Shown: positions 42,177 to 51,613, counted from the stretch's first letter. The stretch is DNA of 64,000 bases from Stappia sp. MMSF_3263 (GCF_030733745.1 NZ_JASHIK010000001.1:124001-188000); one strand, 5' to 3'. Numbers and translations: made by a program. The notes: generated by a model not told the origin, from the letters alone.

Positions 42177-43622
42177 ATGACCCGCCAGGATGACGCAGCA
42201 AATCGAAAGCTTGCCGTCTTCCCGACCTTTCACAAGGTCGAGGGACGTCGGGTTGTGGTGGTCGGCTCCGCAGAGGAGGCTGCTGCCAAGGTTCGGCTTC
42301 TGGCCGAGACGCGGGCGCGGATCGAGGTTATCGCCCCGCGGATAAAGCCTGCGGTGGCCGCGGCTCTCGACACCGCAGGTGGCGTATGGGTTCGTGCCAG
42401 GTTCCAGCCCGGGCTCCTCGAGGGCGCTGCGTTGGTCTTCGCCGCGAGCGGCGAGGAAAGACAGGATACGGCTGTCGTCGAAGCGGCCCGGAAACTCGGT
42501 ATTCCCGCCAATGCGGTCGATCGTCCGGAGCTTTGCGACTTCTATGTCGGCGCGCTCGTCAACCGCGCGCCGGTTGCCATCGCGATCACCTCGACGGGTG
42601 TCGGACCGGTGCTGGCACGTCACATTCGTGCCCGCATCGAGGCGCTGTTGCCGCGCGAGACCGGCGATCTCGCTCGCCTGGCCGAGAGCTTTCGCGACAC
42701 GGTCGCCCGGGTGATCGTCGGCGCCGCGGAGCGTCGCCGCTTCTGGGCGCGCTTCTTTTCCAGTCCCGTGGCTGCGCATCTGCAGGCGGGGCGGCCGGAC
42801 GTGGCCCGCGCCGAGGCGCAGCGCCTGCTCAACAGCCGCAGCGACGATGCCGGTTTCGTCTGGCTCGTGGGCGCGGGGCCGGGCGCCGAGGACCTTCTCA
42901 CCTTGCGCGCGCAGCGTGTGCTTCAGGAAGCCGATGTCATTGTCCATGACGCGCTGGTTCCAGGCGAAGTGATTGCGATGGGTCGGCGCGATGCGGAGCG
43001 CATCGCGGTCGGCAAGCGCAAGGGCGCGCATTCGGTGTCTCAGGCGCAGATCAACGCGATCCTGGTGCGCGAAGCCGCGCTCGGGCGCCGCGTTGTCCGC
43101 CTGAAGGCGGGTGATCCGCTGGTCTTCGGGCGTGCCGGCGAGGAAATGGCGGCGCTGCGCGAGGCCGGTGTCGCCTATGACATCGTTCCCGGCGTGACGG
43201 CGGCGCTTGCCGCGGCCGCCAGTGCGCGCATTCCGCTGACGTTGCGTGGCATTGCCTCCGATCTGGTGTTTGCGACCGGTCATGACCGCTCCGGCGACAC
43301 CTTGCCCGGCTGGGCGGGGCTCGCCATGGGCGGTGCCACGGTGGCCGTCTACATGGGGCGCAGTGTTGCCGCGCGCGTCGCCGAACGTCTGGCTGAAGCC
43401 GGGCTTGCCGCCGAGACCCCTGTCGTGGTGGTGGAGAACGCCGCGCAGCGGGGCGAAACCCTCTATGCCGGGACGCTTTGCGATCTCGCGGCCTTTGAAG
43501 GGCGCGACGACGTGACAGGGCCCGCACTCATCGTCATCGGCAAGGCGGTCGGCCACGCCGATCTACCCGAAAGCCAGCCCTTGCGCGCGATGCTCGCCTC
43601 CCGAGCCGTCGCCGCCGCTTGA
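42177..43622 (+). CDS. cysG: Siroheme synthase CysG
   Basis: A 481-aa multifunctional enzyme making siroheme from uroporphyrinogen III. The N-terminal dehydrogenase/ferrochelatase part has the Rossmann strand RRVVVVGSAEEAAAKVRLL (about 23-41), and SPVAAHLQAGRPDVARAEAQRL forms the linker. The C-terminal methyltransferase (SUMT) begins VWLVGAGPGAEDLLTLRA and carries VRLKAGDPLVFGRAGEEM and VPGVTAALAAAA. Siroheme is the cofactor of CysI encoded two genes on, so this is a dedicated sulfate-reduction operon. Start ATG 42177. Confidence 0.93.
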   Translation: MTRQDDAANRKLAVFPTFHKVEGRRVVVVGSAEEAAAKVRLLAETRARIEVIAPRIKPAVAAALDTAGGVWVRARFQPGLLEGAALVFAASGEERQDTAVVEAARKLGIPANAVDRPELCDFYVGALVNRAPVAIAITSTGVGPVLARHIRARIEALLPRETGDLARLAESFRDTVARVIVGAAERRRFWARFFSSPVAAHLQAGRPDVARAEAQRLLNSRSDDAGFVWLVGAGPGAEDLLTLRAQRVLQEADVIVHDALVPGEVIAMGRRDAERIAVGKRKGAHSVSQAQINAILVREAALGRRVVRLKAGDPLVFGRAGEEMAALREAGVAYDIVPGVTAALAAAASARIPLTLRGIASDLVFATGHDRSGDTLPGWAGLAMGGATVAVYMGRSVAARVAERLAEAGLAAETPVVVVENAAQRGETLYAGTLCDLAAFEGRDDVTGPALIVIGKAVGHADLPESQPLRAMLASRAVAAA

Positions 43623-43644
43623 GCACGCCATAAGGAACGACTGC

Positions 43645-43950
43645 ATGAAAGCTCTTACTGCCAACCGTCTGATCGATGGCGAGGTTGTCTGGCTGGGCCG
43701 TGCCGGCCAGTGGGTCGAGACGCTGGATGTCGCCCGTTTGCTGGAGAACGCCGAGGCGATTGCCGAGGCAGAGGCGCTGGGGATCGAGGCCGTTGCCCAG
43801 CGGCTGATTGTCGAGCCGTACCTGATCGACCTGCGGCGGGAGGATAACGAGATCGTACCGGTCCGGTTCCGCGAACGGATCCGCGCCAAGGGGCCGACGA
43901 CGCGCCTCGACCTTGGCAAGCAAGCCCGCCGCGAGGTTTCGGCCGCCTGA
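43645..43950 (+). CDS. DUF2849-family protein
   Basis: A 101-aa protein beginning MKALTANRLIDGEVVWLG with an acidic helical centre and basic C-terminus. Small proteins of this type are nearly always encoded between cysG and cysI in alphaproteobacteria. The function is unknown; a role in sulfite reductase assembly or electron transfer is plausible only from context. It contains no cysteine, so it is not itself a redox or cluster protein. Confidence 0.85.
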   Translation: MKALTANRLIDGEVVWLGRAGQWVETLDVARLLENAEAIAEAEALGIEAVAQRLIVEPYLIDLRREDNEIVPVRFRERIRAKGPTTRLDLGKQARREVSAA

Positions 43951-44041
43951 GCAGGCGGAGCGGATACCCGGCAACCCAGACCAGACAGACTTCGGGCCGC
44001 CGGCGCTGGATGCGCGGCGCCTGCCGATCCAGGAGACAGCG

Positions 44042-45697
44042 ATGTATCGCTACGACGAATTCGATGCGCATTTCGTTTCGGCACGGGTCGAGCAGTTTCG
44101 CGACCAGGTGCGGCGCCGGCTCGCCGGCGATCTGACCGAGGACCAGTTCAAGCCGCTGCGGCTGATGAACGGCGTCTATCTGCAGCTCCATGCCTACATG
44201 CTGCGGATTGCCATTCCTTACGGCACGCTGGATGCGCGGCAGATGCGCCGTCTCGCCCATATCGCGCGCACCTATGACCGTGGATACGGCCATTTCACCA
44301 CGCGTCAGAACATCCAGTTCAACTGGCCGCGGCTGAAGGACATTCCCGATATCCTCGAGCAGCTTGCCGAAGTCGAGATGCACGCCATCCAGACCTCGGG
44401 CAACTGCATTCGGAATGTCACGGCGGATCACTTCTCGGGAGCCGCCGCCGACGAGATCGTCGACCCGCGCCCCTATGCCGAGATCCTGCGCCAGTGGTCG
44501 TCGCTGCATCCGGAGTTCTCGTTCCTGCCGCGCAAGTTCAAGATCGCGGTCACCGGTGCTCCGCACGACCGTGCAGCGGTGCAGGTTCACGATATCGGTC
44601 TGCAGGCGGTGCGCGGTGCCGACGGCAATATCGGCTTCACCGTCTTTGTCGGCGGTGGTCTGGGCCGCACGCCGATGGTCGGCCGCAAGGTTCGCGATTT
44701 CCTCCCCGAGGAGGACCTGCTTGCCTACAGCGAGGCGATCCTGCGCGTCTACAACCGCTACGGTCGCCGCGACAACAAGTACAAGGCACGCATCAAGATT
44801 CTCGTGCATGAAACCGGTCTGGAAACGCTCAAGGCCGATATCGAGCGCGAGTTCGAGGAGATCCGGGGCGGCGTGCTCGACCTGCCGCAGGCCGAGATCG
44901 ACCGCATCGTGGGATACTTCGCGCCGCCGGAGCTTGACGCCGGCGCGGATGACGAGGCGTTCGAGCGGGCCGTGGCCGCCGATCCGGCGCTTGCCGCCTT
45001 TGCCGAGTGCAATGTCCATGCGCACCACGGTGCCGGCCATGCCAGCATCACGATCTCGCTGAAGCCGGTCGGCAAGGCGCCGGGCGATGCGACGGCGGAG
45101 CAGATGGAAGTCGTTGCCGACCTCGCCGAGCGTTACGGCCACAACGAGATCCGCGTCAGTCACGAGCAGAACCTCGTCCTGCCGCATGTGCGCAAGTCCG
45201 ACATTCCGGCCGTCTTCGCGGTGCTGGTCGGGGCCGGCCTCGGCGATGCCAATGCGGGCCTTGTGACAGACATCATCGCCTGCCCGGGCATGGACTATTG
45301 CGCGCTTGCCACCGCGCGCTCGATCCCGGTTGCGCAGCGTATCTCGGAGCGTTTCGCCTCGCTCCAGCGCCAGCGCGACATCGGCGACCTGAAGATCAAG
45401 ATCTCCGGCTGCATCAATGCCTGTGGTCACCACCATGTCGGCCATATCGGTATTCTGGGCGTGGAGAAGAAGGGCGAGGAATACTACCAGATCACCCTTG
45501 GCGGCTCGGCCGACGAGAACACGTCCGTTGGCGAGATCATCGGACGCGGCTTTTCCTATGACGAGATCGTCGATGCCATCGAGAAGGTGGTCGACACCTA
45601 TGTCGATCTGAGAAGCGATCCGGCGGAAGACTTTCTCGCCGCCTATCGCCGGGTTGGCGATGCGCCCTTCAAGGAGGCTCTCTATGGCTCAGCCTGA
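44042..45697 (+). CDS. cysI: Nitrite/sulfite reductase hemoprotein CysI
   Basis: A 551-aa sulfite reductase with the siroheme/[4Fe-4S] ligand cysteines Cys414 and Cys420 (CPGMDYC), Cys457 and Cys461 (GCINACG). The N-terminal half has the RQNIQFNWPRLKD repeat and the TSGNCIRNVTADHFSGA block. The spacing C-x5-C...C-x3-C is canonical. I start at ATG 44042 behind AGGAGACAGCG; the frame extends to 43913 inside DUF2849. No CysJ flavoprotein is encoded, so electrons probably come from ferredoxin or flavodoxin via the downstream reductase. The stop overlaps cysH by 14 bases. Confidence 0.92.
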   Translation: MYRYDEFDAHFVSARVEQFRDQVRRRLAGDLTEDQFKPLRLMNGVYLQLHAYMLRIAIPYGTLDARQMRRLAHIARTYDRGYGHFTTRQNIQFNWPRLKDIPDILEQLAEVEMHAIQTSGNCIRNVTADHFSGAAADEIVDPRPYAEILRQWSSLHPEFSFLPRKFKIAVTGAPHDRAAVQVHDIGLQAVRGADGNIGFTVFVGGGLGRTPMVGRKVRDFLPEEDLLAYSEAILRVYNRYGRRDNKYKARIKILVHETGLETLKADIEREFEEIRGGVLDLPQAEIDRIVGYFAPPELDAGADDEAFERAVAADPALAAFAECNVHAHHGAGHASITISLKPVGKAPGDATAEQMEVVADLAERYGHNEIRVSHEQNLVLPHVRKSDIPAVFAVLVGAGLGDANAGLVTDIIACPGMDYCALATARSIPVAQRISERFASLQRQRDIGDLKIKISGCINACGHHHVGHIGILGVEKKGEEYYQITLGGSADENTSVGEIIGRGFSYDEIVDAIEKVVDTYVDLRSDPAEDFLAAYRRVGDAPFKEALYGSA

Positions 45698-46430
45698 AGT
45701 CCTGCTGCCCGAACCGGATGCGGCATTCGAGGCGCTTACCCTGGCGCAGCGCCACCAGGGAGCCTCCGCCATGGAGGTCATCGCCGCCGCGCGCGAGCGT
45801 TACGGCGAAGGTCTTGCCATGGTCTCCTCCTTCGGGGCCGAGGCGGCGGTGCTGCTGCATCTCGTTTCGCGGGTCGATGCGGATATTCCGGTGTTGTTCA
45901 TCGACACGAAGAAGCTGTTTCCCGACACATTGCGCTACCGGGATCTGCTGGTGGAGCGCTTCGGCCTGAGTGACGTGCGCACGCTGACGCCGGACCCCGC
46001 CGACCTTGCCGCCGAGGATCCGGCCGGCATGCTGTGGATGGGCAACACGGATGCCTGCTGTGACATCCGCAAGGTGCGACCGCTGGCGCGCGGCCTGAAG
46101 GGTTTCGATGCCTGGATTTCCGGCCGCAAGCGGTTTCAGGCCAGCAGCCGCTCGGACATCCCGCTCTTCGAGGCGGAAGGTGGCCGGGTGAAGGTCAACC
46201 CGCTTGCCGACTGGGACCCCTCGGACCTGCGGGCTTATGTCGTGGAGCAAGGTCTTCCGCCCCATCCTCTGGTTGCCAAGGGATATCCCTCAATCGGCTG
46301 CATGCCCTGCACCAGCCCGGTTGCTGAAGGTGAGGACCCGCGTGCTGGTCGCTGGAGGGGGCAGGAAAAGACGGAATGCGGCATTCATTTCGCGCTGCCG
46401 CTCGAAAACGAACAGGGAGCCGGGATCTGA
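45684..46430 (+). CDS. cysH: Adenylylsulfate (APS) reductase CysH
   Basis: A 248-aa thiol-dependent reductase converting APS (or PAPS) to sulfite. It has the [4Fe-4S] cysteines Cys125-Cys126 and Cys206-x2-Cys209, which mark the APS-using assimilatory type, and the catalytic Cys232 in TECGIHF. The nucleotide-binding loop is SSFGAEAAVLLHL. AAGGAGG lies 8 bases before ATG 45684, inside the end of cysI. The frame could open at 45654 but that lacks a ribosome-binding site. Confidence 0.92.
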   Translation: MAQPEVLLPEPDAAFEALTLAQRHQGASAMEVIAAARERYGEGLAMVSSFGAEAAVLLHLVSRVDADIPVLFIDTKKLFPDTLRYRDLLVERFGLSDVRTLTPDPADLAAEDPAGMLWMGNTDACCDIRKVRPLARGLKGFDAWISGRKRFQASSRSDIPLFEAEGGRVKVNPLADWDPSDLRAYVVEQGLPPHPLVAKGYPSIGCMPCTSPVAEGEDPRAGRWRGQEKTECGIHFALPLENEQGAGI

Positions 46431-46432
46431 TC

Positions 46433-46957
46433 ATGGCCGCAAGACTTTATCGCGCCGGCGGGTTTGTCGCCGATGACTGGCTGCTGCTCGGCGACGAGGA
46501 TGCGGTACCTGAGACCGGGCGCCTCATCCTGCCGCTCGCGCGCTTCCTGGAACTGGCCGGGGCAGGGCGTTCCGAGCCGCGTTTCGCGGTGCTGGTAAAG
46601 GCTCACGAGGATCCCCAACTCCTCGCCCCACATTTGGCCGGACTGACGCTCGTGGCCGTGGCGTTCGAGAAGTTCTCGGACGGGCGGGGCTATTCGACGG
46701 CCCGGCTTCTACGCCAGCGCCTCGGCTTTACCGGCGAGGTAAGGGCGGTCGGCGATGTGCTGCTCGACCAGATTCCGCTGATGCGGCGCGTCGGCTTCGA
46801 CGGTTTCGCGGTCTCTAATGAGCCGACGATCCGGGCGCTCGAGGCTGGTCATGATGTCGACGTGCCTCTATACCTTCAACCTTCGGAACGCTCAGACGAG
46901 GTGCCGGCCGGTGCCCGATACTGGGCGCGGCGCCCGTCAGGTGCGCAGCTTTCCTGA
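46433..46957 (+). CDS. DUF934-family protein
   Basis: A 174-aa protein of the DUF934 family, typically encoded next to cysH and cysI. Conserved segments are FEKFSDGRGYSTARLLRQRLGFTGEVRAVGDVLLDQIPLMRRVGFDGF. The function is not established; it is thought to support sulfite reduction. It starts two bases after the cysH stop. Confidence 0.85.
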   Translation: MAARLYRAGGFVADDWLLLGDEDAVPETGRLILPLARFLELAGAGRSEPRFAVLVKAHEDPQLLAPHLAGLTLVAVAFEKFSDGRGYSTARLLRQRLGFTGEVRAVGDVLLDQIPLMRRVGFDGFAVSNEPTIRALEAGHDVDVPLYLQPSERSDEVPAGARYWARRPSGAQLS

Positions 46958-47039
46958 TGCCAGGGCTCGGCCGGGCGGTTATTCTGCCGCGCGCGGCACG
47001 CTCCATGGATGTTCCCAGACAGACTTGAGGATGAAGCGG

Positions 47040-47852
47040 ATGAATGTGGTCAATCTTGCCGGCGATCTTGCGGACGCCGTTCCTGCCGGCGCCACCGCCG
47101 AGACGGTGACCGAAGTCCAGCACTACACGGACGATCTGTTTCGTTTCCGCATGACGCGGCCGGCGAGCTTCCGCTTCCGTTCCGGCGAGTTCGTGATGAT
47201 CGGCCTGGCGATCGGCGAAAAACCGGTGTTCAGGGCCTATTCCATCGCCTCGCCGTCGTGGGACGAGGAGCTCGAGTTCTTCTCCATCAAGGTGCCCGAC
47301 GGACCGCTTACCCAGCATCTGCAGAAGATCAAGGTCGGCGACAAGGTCCTGATGAAGAAGAAGCCGACCGGAACGCTCGTCAACGACGCGCTGATCACCG
47401 GCAAGCGGCTTTACATGTTCTCGACCGGCACGGGCTTCGCGCCATTCGCAAGTCTCATTCGCGATCCGGAAACCTATGAGAAGTTCGATGAGGTGATTGT
47501 CACCCATTCCTGTCGTTTCGTTGCGGAGCTTGCCTATTCCAAGGAAACGGTCGCGGCCGCCAAGGAAGACCCGTTGATCGGGGAATACGCCGCCGATCGC
47601 CTGCGTCTCTTTACGTCGACGACCCGGGAACCTTACGAAACGACCGGCCGTATCACTACCTTGATTGAAAATGGCGAGCTTTTCCGGAAGCTTGGCGTGC
47701 TGCCGCTCGATCCGGCCGTTGACAGGGCGATGATCTGCGGGTCGATGGCCATGCTGAAGGACACCAAGGCATTGCTCGAGGCCGCCGGCCTTACCGAAGG
47801 CGCCAACAACCGGCCGGCCGAGTTCGTGATCGAGCGCGCCTTCGTCGGCTGA
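47040..47852 (+). CDS. fpr: Ferredoxin/flavodoxin-NADP reductase
   Basis: A 270-aa FAD enzyme exchanging electrons between NADPH and ferredoxin or flavodoxin. FAD binding is marked by RAYSIASPSWDEELEFFSIKV, NADP binding by STGTGFAPFASLIRD and MICGSMAMLKD, and the C-terminus ends ERAFVG, as in bacterial-type FNRs. I start at ATG 47040 (GAGG 9 bases upstream); ATG 47031 sits directly on the ribosome-binding site. It follows DUF934 by 82 bases and could feed electrons to CysI. Confidence 0.88.
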   Translation: MNVVNLAGDLADAVPAGATAETVTEVQHYTDDLFRFRMTRPASFRFRSGEFVMIGLAIGEKPVFRAYSIASPSWDEELEFFSIKVPDGPLTQHLQKIKVGDKVLMKKKPTGTLVNDALITGKRLYMFSTGTGFAPFASLIRDPETYEKFDEVIVTHSCRFVAELAYSKETVAAAKEDPLIGEYAADRLRLFTSTTREPYETTGRITTLIENGELFRKLGVLPLDPAVDRAMICGSMAMLKDTKALLEAAGLTEGANNRPAEFVIERAFVG

Positions 47853-47928
47853 TGCCGTAGAGGCACGCTTGCACTGGCCCCCGGTGCCTGACATGAGTGT
47901 CGACACGCGCGATACCATGAGGGGTTCT

Positions 47929-48561
47929 ATGAACGAACGTGACGACGGGGAACTGGCAGCGGATTGCGGCCAGACGGATGCGGTCCGTGTGATCGACCGG
48001 AAGACCCTTTTCGAGGGCTTTGGCAGCTATCGCGAAATGACGGTCGAGCACTCGACCGCGGATGGCGGCAAGCAGACCATCTCGCGCGAGTACCAGACTC
48101 GCACGGACGTTGTTGCAATCCTCCCCTATGATCCGGTGCGCCGTGTTGCGATGCTGGCGCGGCAGTTGCGCGTTCCGCTATTCGCCCGGGACGATCATGA
48201 CGGATATCTCACCGAGGTTCCGGCGGGGCATATCGATCCTGGCGAGGATGCGCAGTCGGCCGCGCGGCGGGAGGTCGCGGAAGAGGTCGGCATTTCGGTT
48301 CGCGAGATGGAGCATGTGGGCGATGTCTTCGCCTCGCCCGGTGCGCTGACCGAGAAACTGAGTCTCTATCTGGGAACGTATGGTGCCGGAGACCGGATCT
48401 CCGGCGGCGGCGGCCTTGCGGATGACGGCGAGGATATTGTGGTGCTGGAACGACCCCTGGCGGAACTCGCCGCCCTCGTAAGCGCCGGCGAGATTGCCGA
48501 CGCCAAGACGATGCTGCTTGTCCAGGCGCTGCAGTTGCGCCAGCCGGAGCTTTTCTCGTAA
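47929..48561 (+). CDS. NUDIX hydrolase, ADP-ribose/GDP-mannose pyrophosphatase type
   Basis: A 210-aa NUDIX protein with the complete box GHIDPGEDAQSAARREVAEE (Gx5Ex7REUxEExGU, about residues 102-121). The preceding strand TDVVAILPYDPVRRVAMLARQLR is typical of NudF/NudK hydrolases that cleave ADP-ribose or nucleotide sugars. I use ATG 47929, with ATGAGGGG upstream; the frame reaches back to 47869. Confidence 0.85.
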   Translation: MNERDDGELAADCGQTDAVRVIDRKTLFEGFGSYREMTVEHSTADGGKQTISREYQTRTDVVAILPYDPVRRVAMLARQLRVPLFARDDHDGYLTEVPAGHIDPGEDAQSAARREVAEEVGISVREMEHVGDVFASPGALTEKLSLYLGTYGAGDRISGGGGLADDGEDIVVLERPLAELAALVSAGEIADAKTMLLVQALQLRQPELFS

Positions 48562-48598
48562 CCTGCGGGTCCCGCCCGCAAACCTCGAGGAATTGCCC

Positions 48599-49603
48599 AT
48601 GCCGATGAACCGTGTCGTGCGTCTCGTCAAACGCCCAGCCCCCGGTCTCGTGAGCCCGGACTGTTTCGAGATTCGCGACGAGACGGTGCCCGAGCCCGGC
48701 GAGGGCGAGTTCCGTGTCCGCGCGCAATTCGTGTCGCTCGACCCGGCGATGCGCGGTTGGGTCAATGACGGGCGCTCCTATGTGCCGCCGGTGGGACTTG
48801 GCGATGTCATGCGCGCCTTTTCCGCCGGAACGGTCGAAGCATCCCGTCACCCGGACTTTCATGAGGGCGATGCGGTCGTTGGCCTGTTCGGGGCGCAAAC
48901 CCACGCGATTTCCGACGGCAAGGGCGTTCAGCGGGCGGACACGTCGATCGCGCCACTGCAGACATGGATTGGCGGTCTTGGCATGCCGGGGCTGACGGCC
49001 TATTTCGGGCTCCTGCGGGTTGCCGAGGCGAAGGAGGGCGACACGGTGGTCGTCTCCGCGGCCTCCGGAGCGGTGGGCTCGATTGTCGGGCAGATCGCCA
49101 GGATCAAAGGGTGCCGCGCCGTGGGCATAGCCGGCGGCCCGGAGAAGTGCCGTGCGCTCGTCGAGGAAGACGGCTTCGACACGGCGGTCGACTACAAGGC
49201 GGGCAACCTCGCCGGCGATCTTGCCGCCGCCTGCCCGAACGGCATTGACGTTGATTTCGAGAATGTTGGCGGCCCGATCCTGGACGCCGTGCTGCCCCTG
49301 ATGAACCCGTTCGGCCGGATCGCCGTTTGCGGGCTGATTTCCTCCTATACGGCGACGACCCCGCCGCCCGGGCCGGCAAACCTGCGTTTTCTCCTGACCA
49401 TGCGGCTGAAGATGCAGGGCTTCATCGTCTTCGATTTCGCGCGTGAGAACCCGATCGCGCTGGCCGACCTCTCCCAGTGGATCGTCCAGGAAAAGCTTCG
49501 CTTCCGCGAGGACGTGCGCGATGGCGGCATTGATGCGTTCCCCGAGACGCTGAACCTTCTCTATACGGGCGGAAATTTCGGCAAGCTCAGCCTCAGGGTC
49601 TGA
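48599..49603 (+). CDS. NADP-dependent MDR-family oxidoreductase (CurA/prostaglandin reductase-like)
   Basis: A 334-aa zinc-independent medium-chain reductase. VSLDPAMRGWVNDGRSYVPPV near residue 45 and LGMPGLTAYFGLLRV near 125 are hallmarks of the double-bond reductase group. VVSAASGAVGSIVGQIARIKGCRAVGIAG is the NADP-binding fold. It reduces the C=C bond of enones or aldehydes in detoxification; the substrate is unknown. ATG 48599 lies 37 bases after the NUDIX stop. Confidence 0.87.
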   Translation: MPMNRVVRLVKRPAPGLVSPDCFEIRDETVPEPGEGEFRVRAQFVSLDPAMRGWVNDGRSYVPPVGLGDVMRAFSAGTVEASRHPDFHEGDAVVGLFGAQTHAISDGKGVQRADTSIAPLQTWIGGLGMPGLTAYFGLLRVAEAKEGDTVVVSAASGAVGSIVGQIARIKGCRAVGIAGGPEKCRALVEEDGFDTAVDYKAGNLAGDLAAACPNGIDVDFENVGGPILDAVLPLMNPFGRIAVCGLISSYTATTPPPGPANLRFLLTMRLKMQGFIVFDFARENPIALADLSQWIVQEKLRFREDVRDGGIDAFPETLNLLYTGGNFGKLSLRV

Positions 49604-49687
49604 CGCTGGCTCGGCGGGCGCCATCGTGCTGACAAGAAGGCGCGGCCAAATCGGGTTCGCCGACTATCATTGAGGCGGGGGAGCACG

Positions 49688-50896
49688 ATGCGTCTTATCG
49701 GATTTGGCCATACCGGACTTGGCGCCGCCGTGCTGGCGGGCGTGATCAGCGTCTGCATGGGCCTGACGGAGCCCGCCTTCGCCTCCCTCGACAGCTGTGT
49801 CGCCGCGATCCGGTCGCAGGCCGTGAAAGCGGGCGTGAGCAGATCGACCGTCGAGGCGGCCTTGCGGGACGTTGCCTATGACGAGAAGGCGGTGCGTTTC
49901 TCGACGAGCCAACCCGAGTACAAGACCCCGATCTGGGACTATCTCGCGTTCCTTGTCGATGACGCCCGGATCGAAGACGGACGCGCGATGCTGCGTCGCC
50001 ACGCGACGACGCTCGCCAATGTCGAGAAGCGATATGGCGTCGATCGCCATATCGTCGTCGCCGTCTGGGGCGTGGAGAGCGATTACGGCCAGTTCCGGGG
50101 AGACTTCCACGTCCCGCATGCGCTTGCCAATGTCGCCTGCGCCGGACGCCGTGCAAAGTATTTCCGTTCGGAACTGATAGAGATCCTGAAGATCGTCGAT
50201 CGCAGGGATGTGCGCCTGTCCGATCTCCAGGGGTCCTGGGCCGGGGCCTTCGGACAGACCCAATTCATGCCGTCCACCTACCGGCGCCTGGCTGTCGACT
50301 TCGATGGCGATGGCCGCAAGGACCTCGTCAACTCTGTGCCGGACGCGCTTGCCTCCACCGCCAACTACCTCAAGAAATCCGGATGGGTTACCGGCATGCC
50401 CTGGGGCTATGAGGTGAAACTGCCGAAAGGCTACAGCGGCCCTTCGGGACGAAAGAAGCGGGCAAGTGTCACGGCGTGGGGCAAACGCGGTGTGCGTCAT
50501 CTTGATGGCGGCGACCTGACCGGCGCCGCCGATGCGGGGCTGTTGCTGCCGGCGGGCGCGGAAGGACCTGCATTCCTCGTTTTCAAGAATTTTGACGCGA
50601 TCTACTCCTACAATGTCGCGGAGAGCTATGCGCTCGCCATTTCGCATCTCGCCGACAGGCTGCGCGGGGCGGGGCCGTTCAAGGTCGATTGGCCCACCGC
50701 AGATCCCGGCCTGTCGCGGGCCGAGCGGCTTGAGCTGCAGAAACTGCTGCTGCGCGCCGGATACGACATCGGTGAGGCCGACGGCAGGGTCGGAGCGGCA
50801 ACACGGGCGGGAATCCGGCAGGCGGAGGCTCGCTTCGGCTTTCCCCAGACCGGTCGTCCCGGTCAGCGGATCTACAAGGCGCTGGGTGGCAGGTAG
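49688..50896 (+). CDS. Lytic murein transglycosylase, MltB family
   Basis: A 402-aa periplasmic enzyme cleaving peptidoglycan to anhydromuropeptides. A signal peptide (to about residue 32, ending EPAFA) is followed by the catalytic domain with Glu130 in VWGVESDYGQFRGD and LQGSWAGAFGQTQFMPST. A C-terminal PG_binding_1 domain (about 340-400, LSRAERLELQKLLLRAGYDI, ending FPQTGRPGQRIYKAL) binds the wall. No lipobox Cys is seen at the cleavage site, so it is probably soluble. GGGGGAGCACG precedes the ATG. Confidence 0.9.
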   Translation: MRLIGFGHTGLGAAVLAGVISVCMGLTEPAFASLDSCVAAIRSQAVKAGVSRSTVEAALRDVAYDEKAVRFSTSQPEYKTPIWDYLAFLVDDARIEDGRAMLRRHATTLANVEKRYGVDRHIVVAVWGVESDYGQFRGDFHVPHALANVACAGRRAKYFRSELIEILKIVDRRDVRLSDLQGSWAGAFGQTQFMPSTYRRLAVDFDGDGRKDLVNSVPDALASTANYLKKSGWVTGMPWGYEVKLPKGYSGPSGRKKRASVTAWGKRGVRHLDGGDLTGAADAGLLLPAGAEGPAFLVFKNFDAIYSYNVAESYALAISHLADRLRGAGPFKVDWPTADPGLSRAERLELQKLLLRAGYDIGEADGRVGAATRAGIRQAEARFGFPQTGRPGQRIYKALGGR

Positions 50897-50906
50897 CAGA
50901 TTTCTG

Positions 50907-50928
50907 GTCCGCCGTAGGGCGGACGTTT
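50907..50928 (+). terminator. Weak terminator hairpin between convergent mltB-like and msrA genes
   Basis: GTCCGCC (50907-50913) pairs with GGCGGAC (50918-50924) around GTAG, followed by GTTT. It lies 10 bases behind the transglycosylase stop. The short T-run makes it uncertain. Confidence 0.45.
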
Positions 50929-50935
50929 GCCGGGA

Positions 50936-51613
50936 TCAACTGCCCGGCTTGCCGGGAATCCCCTTGTAGGCATCGGCGCCCCAGATCTTCTTGACCTGCT
51001 TGTCGCGGCCGCAGGACCAGCGATAATAGGTGTAGCGGCGCGGCGCGCGCTCATGGAAGTCCTGATGATAGTCTTCTGCCGGGTAGAAGGCTCCCGCCTC
51101 CAGGACCGGGGTTACGATCTTCGTGCCGAGCTGGTTTGCCGCGTCCGCCTTCTGTGCCTCGGCCACCCGCTGCTGGCGAGCGTCCAGCGTGAAAATCGCG
51201 GTGCGATAGGAGGCACCTCGGTCGCAGAACTGGCCGCCGTCATCTGTCGGGTCGACGCTTCTGAGAAGGGCGGAGACCAGTTCCGCGTAGCCGACTTTGT
51301 CCGGGTCGAACCGGATGCGCACCGCCTCGTAATGGCCGGTGTCGCCACCTGTCACCTGCTTGTAGGTCGGGTTCTGTGTATGACCGCCGGTGTAGCCGGA
51401 GACCGTCTCGATGACGCCGGGGATCTTGTCGAAATCGGCCTCGACGCACCAGAAGCAGCCACCTGCGAAAATTGCCGTCTCGGCGTCTGCTGCGCGCGCC
51501 GCACCTCCTCCTGAAAGCAGAAGCATGAGCGCAAGGACGAGTGGCGCTAACAGTGCGTGGACCCGTCTTTGGCTCCCGGTTGATCCGTGTCCTGAATGTA
51601 TCTGGGTCTGCAT
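50936..51613 (-). CDS. msrA: Exported peptide-methionine (S)-S-oxide reductase MsrA
   Basis: A 225-aa methionine sulfoxide reductase with the catalytic Cys53 in IFAGGCFWCVEADFDKIPG. The N-terminal stretch (residues 18-42, RVHALLAPLVLALMLLLSGG) is a signal peptide, so it acts in the periplasm. I start at ATG 51613 with GGGAGGCGGAC upstream; the frame extends to 51742 but that adds sequence with no family match. No msrB partner is adjacent. Confidence 0.9.
   Translation of the reverse strand: MQTQIHSGHGSTGSQRRVHALLAPLVLALMLLLSGGGAARAADAETAIFAGGCFWCVEADFDKIPGVIETVSGYTGGHTQNPTYKQVTGGDTGHYEAVRIRFDPDKVGYAELVSALLRSVDPTDDGGQFCDRGASYRTAIFTLDARQQRVAEAQKADAANQLGTKIVTPVLEAGAFYPAEDYHQDFHERAPRRYTYYRWSCGRDKQVKKIWGADAYKGIPGKPGS

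Noticed and set aside
43655-45445. A 596-codon minus-strand open frame
   Set aside because: Antisense to cysI and the DUF2849 gene; the plus strand carries all family motifs.
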